In this document: piece after piece, positions 1-7,684 of the stretch | Layout: each line of letters starts with the position of its first letter | How positions within the stretch are numbered: the first letter of the stretch is position 1 | Program-made: the position numbers and the translations under genes | Notes under the pieces: generated by a model | Told to the model about the DNA's origin: nothing | What the model saw: the letters and a program-made list of their open reading frames with translations, nothing else | Database searches by the model: none | DNA from: CBDBJK01 sp965206395 | GTDB taxonomy: Bacteria; Chloroflexota; Dehalococcoidia; Lucifugimonadales; CATOSD01 | DNA: 20,414 nt | Direction of reading: 5' to 3' | Assembly (NCBI GenBank): GCA_965206395.1 | Contig: CBDBJK010000009.1 | Coordinates: 1 to 20,414 of the forward strand

Positions 1-210
1 TACGATTGCGATGAACTTAAAGTGGGGACTGCGTGTGCCCTCTAGCCGTCTTTGTGCGAAGGCGAAGTATCGAGGGTACATCGTTTCCGTGCATCAAAGT
101 AAGAATCGCTTTGAATGGATTACGGCGTTCTTCCAAGGATGTAGGCATTTGAATGACGGGCATTTAAGGCGTTGTGTTGGTGTAGTAGAATCAGGGGGTA
201 GGCGAGTAAC
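1..210. other. Non-coding leader upstream of the sensor kinase
   Basis: No convincing gene is visible. An open frame runs across 11-271 on the plus strand, but its translation has no recognisable domain and overlaps the PAS-encoding frame. A TAG at 199-201 closes the kinase frame just upstream of the GTG at 211. A G-rich stretch at 194-198 is the only Shine-Dalgarno-like sequence, about 12 bases before that GTG, which is a long spacing. Confidence 0.4.
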
Positions 211-468
211 GTGGCTCAATATCGTGATGCCTATAAACAGGGAGTCCGAAGAGGGGAAATGCCGGTGGTAAGACCACTACATCAGCAGGGATTTCAAGAA
301 CCCCCAACCGATGACGAGGCAATTGCCCAGGCCCACTCCGATGAGCCGGTATACATATACGACACACAGGGAAAGTGCCGGTGGGTAAATCACTCGGGAG
401 AGAGCTTGCTCGGTGTGGATGCTCATCGGATTATCGGAAGGTACATATTCGAGCTATTCCCCGGCTAG
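211..468 (+). pseudogene. 5' fragment of hybrid sensor kinase: PAS domain cut by in-frame TAG
   Basis: This 85-codon frame starts at GTG 211 (ATG 259 is an alternative) and encodes the first half of a PAS sensor domain. Visible features are a typical entry (EPVYIYDTQGKCRWVN), then a GVDAHRIIGRYIFELFP stretch. It ends at TAG 466-468. The same frame continues without another stop through 469-588 (ARFQIKAWRHVIDAKEP, then the PAS beta-strands ending in DNAGRVQSVVSVG) straight into the GAF-kinase ORF at 589. The PAS domain is therefore split by one nonsense codon with no frameshift. A GAG or CAG to TAG change would explain it. There is no ATG, GTG or TTG in this frame between the TAG and 589, so the downstream part has no good restart. 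A sequencing error, a true mutation or read-through are all possible. Confidence 0.7.
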
Positions 469-588
469 GCGCGGTTTCAAATCAAGGCATGGCGACACGT
501 TATTGACGCGAAGGAACCCTCATCTTATCTCTCCCAGGTCTCCCTTGATGGAGAGATACAGAAGTTTCAGACAAGCCTCCTTCCTGTC

Positions 589-2832
589 ATGGACAACGCT
601 GGCCGAGTCCAATCGGTAGTTAGTGTTGGGCGCTGGTTTGCAGAGCAAGAGGAGCTCCTGCACGAAAATAGGATGCAGGGGGCAGAACTAGCCCTAATCT
701 ACGAGATAGCCAGCATACTTACATCTAGCCTTGATCTGGACGAAGTATATGGACGCTTCGTTGCTGAGTTCAAGAAATTAGTCGATTTCGACCGTATCAT
801 CGTTATGCTGTTGGATGAAACCAAAGAAAAGGTCATCCCGGCATATGCCTCATCCGCCTTGCCCTTCGGTTCGGGTCCATCAGACTGGCTGCCAGTGGCG
901 TCTACCGGGCTTGAGTGGGTAATCAATCAAAATAGCACGCACATCGAGGACGACCTTTCCCACTATCAAGAATTTGAAATAGACGAATCCCTGGCCGGTA
1001 TGGGTATCAGGTCAATCCTCCGTGTGCCTCTGATTGCCCGGAGAGATGTCATTGGTCAACTGGTGCTATGTAGCTTTCACCCCAGGGCCTTCAGTGACAA
1101 GGCGCATGTCGTAGCCGAATATCTGGCAACTCAGATCGCTCCAGCCATCGAAAACGCGCGCCTGTACAAGGAAGCGCAGGAATACGCCAAGGAATTGGAG
1201 GTCATTGACGAGGTTGCAAGCATAGTGACCTCTAGTTTGAACATCGAGGAAGTGTATCAGAGGTTTTATTCTGAGGTTAAGAGGCTCGTAAATTTCCACT
1301 TCATGTCTTTGGGTCTTGTGGATGAAGATGGGCAACAGATCATTTATGATTACTCCACGTTTACTTCTCCGGCCCTTCTGAAGGCGGGAGAGCGGAGGTC
1401 GTTGGAAAACAGCGGAATGGGATGGGTGATTGCGAATCGCACGACACTAATCGAGGATGACATTGCCGAATCAGGGAAGTTTAGCTCCGACGATTCGCTG
1501 TCTGAGGCAGGAGTCAGGTCCGCGATTAGGATTCCATTCATTTCCAAGGAGCGTGTAATTGGTGCCTTCGCACTTTACAGTGAGGAACCGGATTCGTTCG
1601 GTTCGCGAGAGAGCCGGATTCTGGAGAGATTGGCCGCTCAGATCGCCCCCGCTGTCGAGAACGCGCGGTTGTATGAGGAAGTGCAACAGGCGCTGGAAAG
1701 CCTGAGCGCAACGCAGGAACAGCTAGTACGCGTAGAAAGGCTGAGGGCGATGGGTGAACTTGCGAGCGGGGTTGCCCACGACTTTAACAACTCGCTCCTT
1801 GTGATACTTAACCAGACTCAGATACTAATCAGACAGGTTAGCTCCGAACCCCATCTAAGGGCTTTACGTCTGATAGAGCAATCTTCTCATGATTCGGCGC
1901 AGGTGATAAAGCGAATCCTGGACTTCGCTCGATTTGAGTCCGAGATTGACTTCGGCGGCGTAGATGTTAATCAACTGGTCGAGGACGCCGTGGAGTTGAC
2001 TCGCCACAAGTGGTCAAATGAGGCGCAGAGCAAAGGGAAGGTCATAAATGTGACCACTAATGTGCGCAAGGTTCCCCTGGCGCTCGGCAACTACTCTGAG
2101 TTGAGCGAGGTGCTTACCAACCTGGTCATCAACGCCTGCGAAGCGATTCCTGGAGACGGCGTGATTGATATTGCGGCTGTTGACCTCTCAGAAATGGTCC
2201 GAATATCGGTTTCGGATTCTGGCAAGGGAATGAGTCCGGAGGTGAAGCAAAAAGTCTTCGACCCATTCTTTACAACGAAAGGTTCCAGTGGCACTGGCCT
2301 TGGCTTGAGCGTGGCGTTTGGGATAATTTCCAGACACAACGGCGTCATCGACATGGAGAGTAAAGAGGGCGAAGGGACCACCTTTCACATTTCCTTGCCG
2401 ATAGCGCCATACATTGAAAGAGAAGATGATGACCAGGAGGTTGCTGAAATGCCCGAAACCTTCACATCAGCAACCATCCTGGTCATTGAAGATGAGCCTC
2501 GAATCCGTGAGACCCTGGCCGATATGCTCCATGTAGGCGGACACGAGGTAACACTTGCCGAGGACGGAGAGCAAGGAATCGCTCGCTTCGAGGAGGGCGA
2601 ATTTGATATTGTTTTCACAGACCTCGGTATGCCCGGCCTATCGGGTTGGGATGTCGTTAAAGCCATAAAACAGCGGCGCAGCGATGTTCCTGTCGTGATG
2701 GTAACTGGTTGGGGAGTCGGCATCGACCAGGATGAGTTGAAGAGAAACCGTGTTGATGAGGTCTTGCCCAAGCCCTTCGACATGGACGAATTACTAAACC
2801 TGATTCGCAAAATCATGGGTGACAAGAATTGA
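589..2832 (+). CDS. GAF-GAF hybrid histidine kinase with C-terminal receiver (downstream part of PAS-GAF-GAF-HK-REC)
   Basis: A cytoplasmic hybrid two-component sensor of 747 residues from ATG 589, with no membrane segments. Domain order: tail of a PAS domain (1-15), GAF 1 (about 30-192) and GAF 2 (about 203-362), which share recurring motifs (S[LN]LDxDEVY, IAPAIENARLYxE) and look like a duplication. A short coiled coil follows, then the H-box GVAHDFNNSL with phospho-acceptor His397. The HATPase has an N-box (NLVINACEAI, 511-520), G1 (DSGKGM, 543-548), F-box (FDPFFTTK) and G2 (GTGLGLS, 568-574). The receiver (about 628-743) has the acidic pair E634/D635, phospho-acceptor Asp678, Thr706 and Lys728. 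All catalytic residues are intact. The ligand of the GAF domains cannot be read from sequence. ATG 589 lies inside the PAS domain and has no Shine-Dalgarno, so it is probably not the original start: the gene likely began at 211 and is broken at TAG 466. Confidence 0.9.
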   Translation: MDNAGRVQSVVSVGRWFAEQEELLHENRMQGAELALIYEIASILTSSLDLDEVYGRFVAEFKKLVDFDRIIVMLLDETKEKVIPAYASSALPFGSGPSDWLPVASTGLEWVINQNSTHIEDDLSHYQEFEIDESLAGMGIRSILRVPLIARRDVIGQLVLCSFHPRAFSDKAHVVAEYLATQIAPAIENARLYKEAQEYAKELEVIDEVASIVTSSLNIEEVYQRFYSEVKRLVNFHFMSLGLVDEDGQQIIYDYSTFTSPALLKAGERRSLENSGMGWVIANRTTLIEDDIAESGKFSSDDSLSEAGVRSAIRIPFISKERVIGAFALYSEEPDSFGSRESRILERLAAQIAPAVENARLYEEVQQALESLSATQEQLVRVERLRAMGELASGVAHDFNNSLLVILNQTQILIRQVSSEPHLRALRLIEQSSHDSAQVIKRILDFARFESEIDFGGVDVNQLVEDAVELTRHKWSNEAQSKGKVINVTTNVRKVPLALGNYSELSEVLTNLVINACEAIPGDGVIDIAAVDLSEMVRISVSDSGKGMSPEVKQKVFDPFFTTKGSSGTGLGLSVAFGIISRHNGVIDMESKEGEGTTFHISLPIAPYIEREDDDQEVAEMPETFTSATILVIEDEPRIRETLADMLHVGGHEVTLAEDGEQGIARFEEGEFDIVFTDLGMPGLSGWDVVKAIKQRRSDVPVVMVTGWGVGIDQDELKRNRVDEVLPKPFDMDELLNLIRKIMGDKN

Positions 2833-2896
2833 CGCATCAGAACGAAGTTAATTGTATGTTGATGAGACTGTTCTCCTACTAAGCTGATGCGTCAAT
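2828..2896. repeat. 13-bp perfect inverted repeat around 43 bp, at the end of the kinase gene
   Basis: ATTGACGCATCAG (2828-2840) is repeated as its exact reverse complement CTGATGCGTCAAT at 2884-2896. The kinase stop codon TGA (2830-2832) lies inside the left arm. There is no T-run after the right arm, so a classical intrinsic terminator is not supported. The size (69 bp) and perfect ends would also suit a very short MITE-like insertion or an mRNA 3' hairpin. Confidence 0.55.
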
Positions 2897-3232
2897 ATAT
2901 ACAGCCTGCATAGCTTTCGCAGCATCGATGGGTTTGCTTATCCTCCCATCTTTCTTCAGGCTCACGGCCACTATTGTTCCGCCCTAAGCCAACGCCTGCC
3001 CTCCCGCCTTGCATGAGCAAGTACATTCTCGAAATATTCCTGACAGCTTGGGCTGCCCGGCAGTAGCAGAATATCAAACTACCCCAATGATTGCCTTTGA
3101 TGCCCGAACCATGGCCTCCAGCAATAGGGCATTCACTACCATAAACCGGGTGCGACCCCTTCCCTAGTTGAACGATATGCACTAAAGTATCGTGTGATCA
3201 ACTCTAATAATTTCAGCTTTCGAGGAGGGGAT
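2897..3232. other. Intergenic region upstream of the carbonic anhydrase-like gene
   Basis: About 340 bases without a supportable gene. A 96-codon open frame on the minus strand (2892-3182) has no domain-like content. The last bases hold the strong ribosome binding site AGGAGG (3223-3228) of the following gene. I see no clear promoter. Confidence 0.4.
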
Positions 3233-3760
3233 GTGATACGCAGCCTTGACGGGTTAACCCCCAAGATTCATCCGACTGCATTCGTTAGCGAGTTCGCCTA
3301 TGTCATCGGCGACGTGGAGATAGGCGAAGGCTCAAGCGTCTGGCCCGGCACAGTTATTCGCGCCGACGCTGGCAAGATTACCATTGGCAAGAACTCCTGT
3401 GTGCAAGATAACTCGGTGCTGCATGGCGACGCCGACGTGGTAATCGGCGATAACGTGACAATCGGCCATCGGGTAATGTGCCACGCCAAGACCGTGAGTA
3501 ACAATGTGCTTATAGGAAACGGCGCGACGCTGAACGACGGCGTTGAGATCGGCGAAGACAGCATCATTGCGGCAGGCTGCATGGTAGTCGACGACATGCA
3601 GATCGCGGCTCGCTCTATGGTGATGGGCATACCCGCTAGAATTAGAGGAGAGGTTGAGGAACGACACCTTGAACTCATCAGGAGGACAGCTGCGGGCTAT
3701 GCTCGGAAGGCGCAACGATACAAGAGCCAGGGGGACCTGGAAGCGGAACGACCTGCGTAG
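3233..3760 (+). CDS. Gamma-class carbonic anhydrase-like left-handed beta-helix protein
   Basis: Likely a zinc enzyme of the gamma carbonic anhydrase / YrdA / PaaY group, which folds as a left-handed beta-helix trimer. From GTG 3233 it has 175 residues, typical of the family, and begins MIRSLDGLTPKIHPTAFV. Hexapeptide-repeat turns cover residues 20-145. The three metal-ligand histidines are present: His64 (SVLHGD), His79 (IGHRV) and His84 (MCHAK), as are Arg43 (VIRAD) and Gln58-Asp59 (CVQDNS) of the active-site network. The family C-terminal helix follows (EERHLELIRRTAAGYA). The frame is open to GTG 3194, but AGGAGG at 3223-3228 sits four bases before GTG 3233 and the family consensus starts there. 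It converges with argS, only six bases apart. Whether it hydrates CO2 or has another activity, as many family members do, cannot be told. Confidence 0.9.
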   Translation: MIRSLDGLTPKIHPTAFVSEFAYVIGDVEIGEGSSVWPGTVIRADAGKITIGKNSCVQDNSVLHGDADVVIGDNVTIGHRVMCHAKTVSNNVLIGNGATLNDGVEIGEDSIIAAGCMVVDDMQIAARSMVMGIPARIRGEVEERHLELIRRTAAGYARKAQRYKSQGDLEAERPA

Positions 3761-3766
3761 GCTGAA

Positions 3767-5437
3767 CTACATCTGGTCCGGGGCCTCCATTACCATCAAC
3801 TCAAGGCAGCGGGCTAGCACAAGCCTGGCGGCTTCGGCCAGCTTAAGGCGAGCCTTGGTTATATTTTCTTCGCCCTCCACGCTTGAGACAACCCTGCAAT
3901 TCTGATAAAACCAGTGAAACGCGGTGGCAAGCTCCACCGCGTAGTGGGGGAGGTGGTGTGGCTCCAGGCTTCGCGCCATCGTCTCAATCATCTCAGGCAA
4001 AAGCAGCATTTTGCGAATCAGCGCAAGCTCTGCCTTGTGGGTTATTAGAGAGATGTCGCCGTCGCTGTAGTCAATGCCCCGCTCCTGTGCCAAACGCAGT
4101 ATGCTGGCAATGCGGGCATGAGCATATTGAACGTAGTAGACGGGGTTTTCCGACGACTGTTTCATTGCCAATTCCAGGTCAAACTCCATCTGGCTGTCAG
4201 GCGAGCGCGACAGGAAGAAGAACCGGCATGCGTCCGCGCCGACCTCCCCCACAAGCTCTCTAAGGGTAATGATATCTCCGCTGCGTTTGGACAATCTCAC
4301 GATCTCGTCGCCGCGCTTCAGCGTAACCATCTGATGAATGACGATTGTCAATCGTCCTGGGGGAACCCCTAGCGCGGCGGTGGCCGCCTTCGTCCGAGCC
4401 ACATGTCCCTGGTGATCGGCCCCCCAGACGTCTATAACCTGGTCGAACCCGCGCTCGACGAACTTGTTATAGTGGTAGGCTACGTCAGCGGCAAAGTAGG
4501 TGGGCGTGCCATTACTGCGCACCAGGACGGCGTCCTTGTCCTCGCCCAGATCGGTTGAGGCAAACCAGACCGCCCCTTCATGCTCGGTCAGGAAGTCATT
4601 GTCCTTCAGCAGTTCCATTGCCCTTTCGTACCGGCCGTCAGTGTAAAGGCTGGCCTCATTGAACCAAACGTCAAACCGCACTCTCAGACTTGCTACGTCT
4701 TCCCTGATGGCGCCCATTATTTTGTCTAGGCCGATTCTGCCTATCTCACGAATAGCGTCCGACTCTGGCAGGTCAAGGAAGCTGTCGCCCTTCTCTGTCT
4801 TCACTTCGCGGGCCATCTCAACCATATACTCTCCCTGGTAGCCATCAGGGGGAAGCTCAGCATCCCTGCCGAAGAGTTGCTGGTAACGTGCGTACAGGCT
4901 CAGGTAGAAGCGGTTCATCTGGTTACCTGCGTCGTTGAAATAATACTCGCGCTCGACATCATATCCAGCGGCGTCCAGGATGTTGGCAAGCGCGCTGCCG
5001 ATGACTGCGCCCCTCGCGTGAGCGACGTGCAGCGGGCCAGTTGGGTTCACGCTGACGAATTCTACTTGCACCTTCTTGCCAACCCCAATGTCTACGTTGC
5101 CGAACGTCATCCCTGCCTCGCGTATCACTTCAATCTGCGAGACCAGCCAGGAATGCTTTAGAGAGAAGTTGATGAAACCCGGACGCGCTGCCGATACCTC
5201 GCTCAAGGCTCCCTCGACCGGAATCAACGACACCAGCTTCTCGGCTATATCCATCGGGTTCATGCGCATGGGCCGGGCCAGCTTCATTGGTAGGCTACAT
5301 GCGAAATCGCCATGCTCAGGATTCTGAGGACGCTCGACAGTAACGTCGTCTAGGGACGCGGACGGCAGCAGGCCGCTATGTTGAGCATCCTCAAACGCAC
5401 GGGTTACCAGTTGGGTGATCTGTTCTCTGATAGTCAT
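3767..5437 (-). CDS. argS: Arginyl-tRNA synthetase
   Basis: Class I aminoacyl-tRNA synthetase that charges tRNA-Arg with arginine in the cytoplasm. It is full length at 556 residues. The N-terminal Add-1 domain (about 1-90, with QNPEHGDFACSLPMKLAR) recognises the tRNA elbow. The Rossmann catalytic domain carries the HIGH-type motif as HVAH (137-140, in NPTGPLHVAHARG) and the KMSKS-type motif as RLSKRSG (381-387). The anticodon-binding DALR domain begins near 431 (NPVYYVQYAHARI) and runs to the C-terminal MVMEAPDQM. Ala replaces the usual Gly in HIGH, a change common enough in ArgRS not to imply loss of function. ATG 5437 fits the family start, although only a weak purine-rich stretch precedes it. 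Nothing indicates decay. Confidence 0.97.
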   Translation of the reverse strand: MTIREQITQLVTRAFEDAQHSGLLPSASLDDVTVERPQNPEHGDFACSLPMKLARPMRMNPMDIAEKLVSLIPVEGALSEVSAARPGFINFSLKHSWLVSQIEVIREAGMTFGNVDIGVGKKVQVEFVSVNPTGPLHVAHARGAVIGSALANILDAAGYDVEREYYFNDAGNQMNRFYLSLYARYQQLFGRDAELPPDGYQGEYMVEMAREVKTEKGDSFLDLPESDAIREIGRIGLDKIMGAIREDVASLRVRFDVWFNEASLYTDGRYERAMELLKDNDFLTEHEGAVWFASTDLGEDKDAVLVRSNGTPTYFAADVAYHYNKFVERGFDQVIDVWGADHQGHVARTKAATAALGVPPGRLTIVIHQMVTLKRGDEIVRLSKRSGDIITLRELVGEVGADACRFFFLSRSPDSQMEFDLELAMKQSSENPVYYVQYAHARIASILRLAQERGIDYSDGDISLITHKAELALIRKMLLLPEMIETMARSLEPHHLPHYAVELATAFHWFYQNCRVVSSVEGEENITKARLKLAEAARLVLARCLELMVMEAPDQM

Positions 5438-5548
5438 ATAGGTTTTCGTTATCTCTTGCAGGATAAAATCTGGACTTCCAAGCGTGTATAGCCGTATCTA
5501 ACGATACCAGATGAACAAGACAGTCGCCAGTGCCATACGTACGGTCTC

Positions 5549-6520
5549 TTAGCAGCCCGGCAGATAGCTTTTGGCCGAGACTAGTTCCCCAATCTGGTTG
5601 AACAGCCCCGCCTCATCGGGGTCGCTCTTTTCGTTATTCCAAATAGCCTTCCCATGTGCGAAGCTGAAACCGCCCCACTCTGGATGCACCTCGTTCGTGT
5701 AGACTCGAATGATTTCTCCGGGTTCTAGTTCCCACAAAGGAAACACAAACTCTGGGCTGCCGTCTGCTATGTCCGACAGCCTCCATCCGAACAATTCCTG
5801 CGCCGTGCCGCCGATATTTACGATCTCGACGTACTCGTCCGATTCAGCACCAACAACCAAGCCATCGAAGAAGACGCACGCAATCTGAACGTTGGGCTGG
5901 CTCGGAGTAGGTGTCGGCGTCTGTGTCGGGCTTGGCGTAGGAGTCGCGGTGGCTGTAGGCTTAGGCGTGAGCGTAGGGACTGGCGATGGCGACGATGTGG
6001 ACGTTGGCGTTGATGTATGGGTCACAGTGGATGAAGGGGTGTCGGTCAAGATAGTTGTTGGCGTCGGGGTCGCAGTGACCGTAGGCATCACTGTGGGACT
6101 CATGGTAGCTGTCGGCTCAGGTGTGGGGGTCAGCGAAGCCGTTGCGGTGGGCGCAGGCGGAAATGGCGTAGGCTTCAGGGTAGGGGAGGGTGACGGCAGC
6201 GCGTTCGGCAAAGAAACCTCCGGCGTCACAGATGGCATGGGCGTGACCGTGGATGTGTTGCTCAATACCAATCTTGACGCTACGACTCGTGTTGACGTTG
6301 AGACAGGGGTTGTAATCGCAGTTGGAGTCGGACTAACGGTGGCAGCCTCAACCGACAGAACTGTTGGCGCTCGCTCAGGCGGCGGCGCGGCAACTCCTGC
6401 GGTGTCACAACCTATCACCGCTATCGAAGCTACGATTGCTAGGGATGCTCTGAATAAGTCCCGATGGCTTGTGGGATAGTAAAATAGGGCCAAGGGCTGA
6501 AGACGGGGGAGGAGAGGCAA
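5549..6520 (-). CDS. Lamin-tail-domain lipoprotein, 5' end replaced by an IS end (chimeric ORF)
   Basis: Predicted surface lipoprotein of 323 residues in its present form. A hydrophobic stretch ends in a lipobox (VIGC, Cys38). A long low-complexity Thr/Pro/Ser linker (about 45-208) leads to a C-terminal lamin tail domain (LTD, about 210-323: DEYVEIVNIGG, FGWRLSD, FVFPLWELEPGEIIRVYTN, ending CysPGC-like). LTD domains are beta-sandwich modules found in extracellular bacterial proteins, often as adhesion or substrate-binding parts. The first 26 codons (6443-6520) are DNA of the IS5-type element inserted next to CTAG 6439-6442, so the ORF starts inside the IS, overlapping one base with the transposase ATG but on the opposite strand. 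The remaining signal core SLAIVASIAVIGC may still work. The native 5' end appears to lie beyond the IS at 7644-7673. Function is probably impaired, but the frame is open. Confidence 0.75.
   Translation of the reverse strand: MPLLPRLQPLALFYYPTSHRDLFRASLAIVASIAVIGCDTAGVAAPPPERAPTVLSVEAATVSPTPTAITTPVSTSTRVVASRLVLSNTSTVTPMPSVTPEVSLPNALPSPSPTLKPTPFPPAPTATASLTPTPEPTATMSPTVMPTVTATPTPTTILTDTPSSTVTHTSTPTSTSSPSPVPTLTPKPTATATPTPSPTQTPTPTPSQPNVQIACVFFDGLVVGAESDEYVEIVNIGGTAQELFGWRLSDIADGSPEFVFPLWELEPGEIIRVYTNEVHPEWGGFSFAHGKAIWNNEKSDPDEAGLFNQIGELVSAKSYLPGC
5890..6390 (-). repeat. Low-complexity Thr/Pro linker-coding repeats
   Basis: Degenerate short repeats, seen on the plus strand as GTxGGxGT-like units and on the minus strand as PTPT, TPTP and TATPTPSP codons. 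They encode the linker of the LTD lipoprotein. A long Val/Gly-rich open frame on the plus strand here is only the complement of this repeat. Such linkers are common in Chloroflexota cell-surface proteins. Confidence 0.75.
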
Positions 6521-7639
6521 TGAACCAGCCGACGTTTGCGGACTTGGACTACGAGAGCAAGAAGCGAAAGACTCGCCGGGAGAAGTTCCTTGAGCGCATG
6601 GATGGACTGATCCCTTGGGAAGAGTTGGAAGAGCGCATTCGACCGTTCTATCCCAAGGCCGGTCGTGGTCGGCGGCCCTACGAGTTATCGGTGATGCTAC
6701 GGATACACTGCGTGCAGTTGTTTTACAACCTGAGCGACCCTGGGATGGAGGACATGCTCTATGAGGTCGAATCGGTGAGGCGGTTCGTAGGGCTGAGACT
6801 GCCTGGGCCGCTGCCGGACGAGACGACGATTCTGAACTTCCGCCACCTGCTGGAAGAGCATGAGTTGGGCGCGGGTCTGTTCGAGGAGATCAACCGCTAT
6901 CTGGAGTCCAAGGGTCTCCGTCTTCAGGAGGGGACGATAGTGGACGCGAGCATCATAGCGGCGCCCTCATCGACGAAGAATCGGGCTAAAGAGCGCGACC
7001 CCGAGATGCACCAGACGAAGAAGGGTAACGAGTGGCACTTCGGGATGAAGGTGCACATCGGTGTGGACTCGCAGACGGGAGTGGTGCACAGCATGACCAC
7101 GACATCTGCGAACGTGCATGACCTGACTGAGTTGCCCCGGTTGCTGCACGGTGGGGAGTCTCAGGTGTGGGGAGATGCTGGGTATCAGGGAGTTGACAAG
7201 AGGCCGGGGAACCGGGGCTTGGACGTGGAGTGGCAGGTGGCGATGAGGCCCGGCCAGCGTCGGAAGCTGGAGCCTGGGAGCCCTGAGGCGGTGTCGGAGA
7301 AGCGCAAAGCGTCGGTCAGAGCTAAGGTGGAGCATCCGTTCCTGTACATCAAGCGGCACTTCGGCTACGCCAAGGTCCGCTACAGGGGGCTGTCCAAGAA
7401 CACGCAGCGGCTGATGACGCTGCTGGGGTTTGCCAACTTGATGAGGGCCGAACAGTACCTGGCGGCGTGAGACCTTGTATAAGTGCGCCCAAAATCAGGG
7501 CTAAGGGCGGCGAAAGGCCCTGTCAGGGCCGGTTGTAGGCCGACAATAACCCTCACCACGGTGCCATGAGGCAATTTAACGCCCCCAAAACCACTCCGGT
7601 CAACTCGGCCCAGCCTGAAGCCGATTGTTCATAGCATCC
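6443..7639 (+). mobile_element. Complete IS5-type insertion sequence (1197 bp)
   Basis: The element is bounded by a 4-bp target duplication CTAG (6439-6442 and 7640-7643), matching the YTAR target of the IS5 group. Left end GGATGCTCTGAATAAG; right end, read inward, GGATGCTATGAACAAT: 13 of 16 match. The length is within a few bases of IS5 itself, as I recall it (about 1.2 kb). It carries one transposase gene (6520-7470) and a non-coding 169-bp right part with a perfect GGCCCTG-T-CAGGGCC hairpin (7516-7530). Clean ends and an intact transposase suggest a recent insertion. It interrupts the LTD lipoprotein gene. Confidence 0.9.
6520..7470 (+). CDS. IS5-group DDE transposase
   Basis: Cut-and-paste transposase of the IS5 family, IS5 group, 316 residues from ATG 6520. 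GGGGGAGGAG just upstream gives a strong ribosome binding site; the frame is open back to 6469 but those codons are IS terminal DNA. The N-terminal region has the IS5 signature FADLDYESKKRKTRREKF and PFYPKAGRGRRPYELSVMLR. Catalytic residues by family pattern are Asp142 (TIVDASII), Asp219 (WGDAGYQG) and Glu271 (RAKVEHPF), with the Y-R-E-K-type signature in the last part (VRAKVEHPFLYIKRHFG). APSSTKNRAKERDPEMHQ is nearly shared with IS5 itself. No frameshift or missing residue is visible, so it is probably active. Confidence 0.95.
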   Translation: MNQPTFADLDYESKKRKTRREKFLERMDGLIPWEELEERIRPFYPKAGRGRRPYELSVMLRIHCVQLFYNLSDPGMEDMLYEVESVRRFVGLRLPGPLPDETTILNFRHLLEEHELGAGLFEEINRYLESKGLRLQEGTIVDASIIAAPSSTKNRAKERDPEMHQTKKGNEWHFGMKVHIGVDSQTGVVHSMTTTSANVHDLTELPRLLHGGESQVWGDAGYQGVDKRPGNRGLDVEWQVAMRPGQRRKLEPGSPEAVSEKRKASVRAKVEHPFLYIKRHFGYAKVRYRGLSKNTQRLMTLLGFANLMRAEQYLAA

Positions 7640-7643
7640 CTAG

Positions 7644-7673
7644 AAAAGCAAGAAAGTTGCCTATTTACCGCAT
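7644..7673 (-). pseudogene. Displaced native 5' end of the LTD lipoprotein gene (tentative)
   Basis: If the IS and one CTAG copy are removed, the LTD frame continues on the minus strand as IGNFLAFLAIVASIAVIGC, a proper hydrophobic lipoprotein signal core, and reaches ATG 7671-7673. Between this ATG-CGG and the signal core lies a TAA (7665-7667), so the reconstructed start reads M-R-stop. No Shine-Dalgarno is visible. Either a second, independent nonsense change hit the gene or the real start was elsewhere. The same bases also border the FRG remnant on the other strand, so this call is uncertain. Confidence 0.4.
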
Positions 7674-7684
7674 CACTTGTTTGA

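Noticed and set aside
466..468. TAG as a pyrrolysine codon
   Set aside because: Other genes here use TAG as a normal stop (selD, the SNF2 fragment), a PAS domain has no need for Pyl, and no pyl genes are visible.
2892..3182. A 96-codon minus-strand frame upstream of the carbonic anhydrase-like gene
   Set aside because: No domain, no ribosome binding site, and composition typical of random frames.
5892..6479. A 195-codon Val/Gly-rich plus-strand frame
   Set aside because: It is the complement of the Thr/Pro linker repeats of the LTD lipoprotein.
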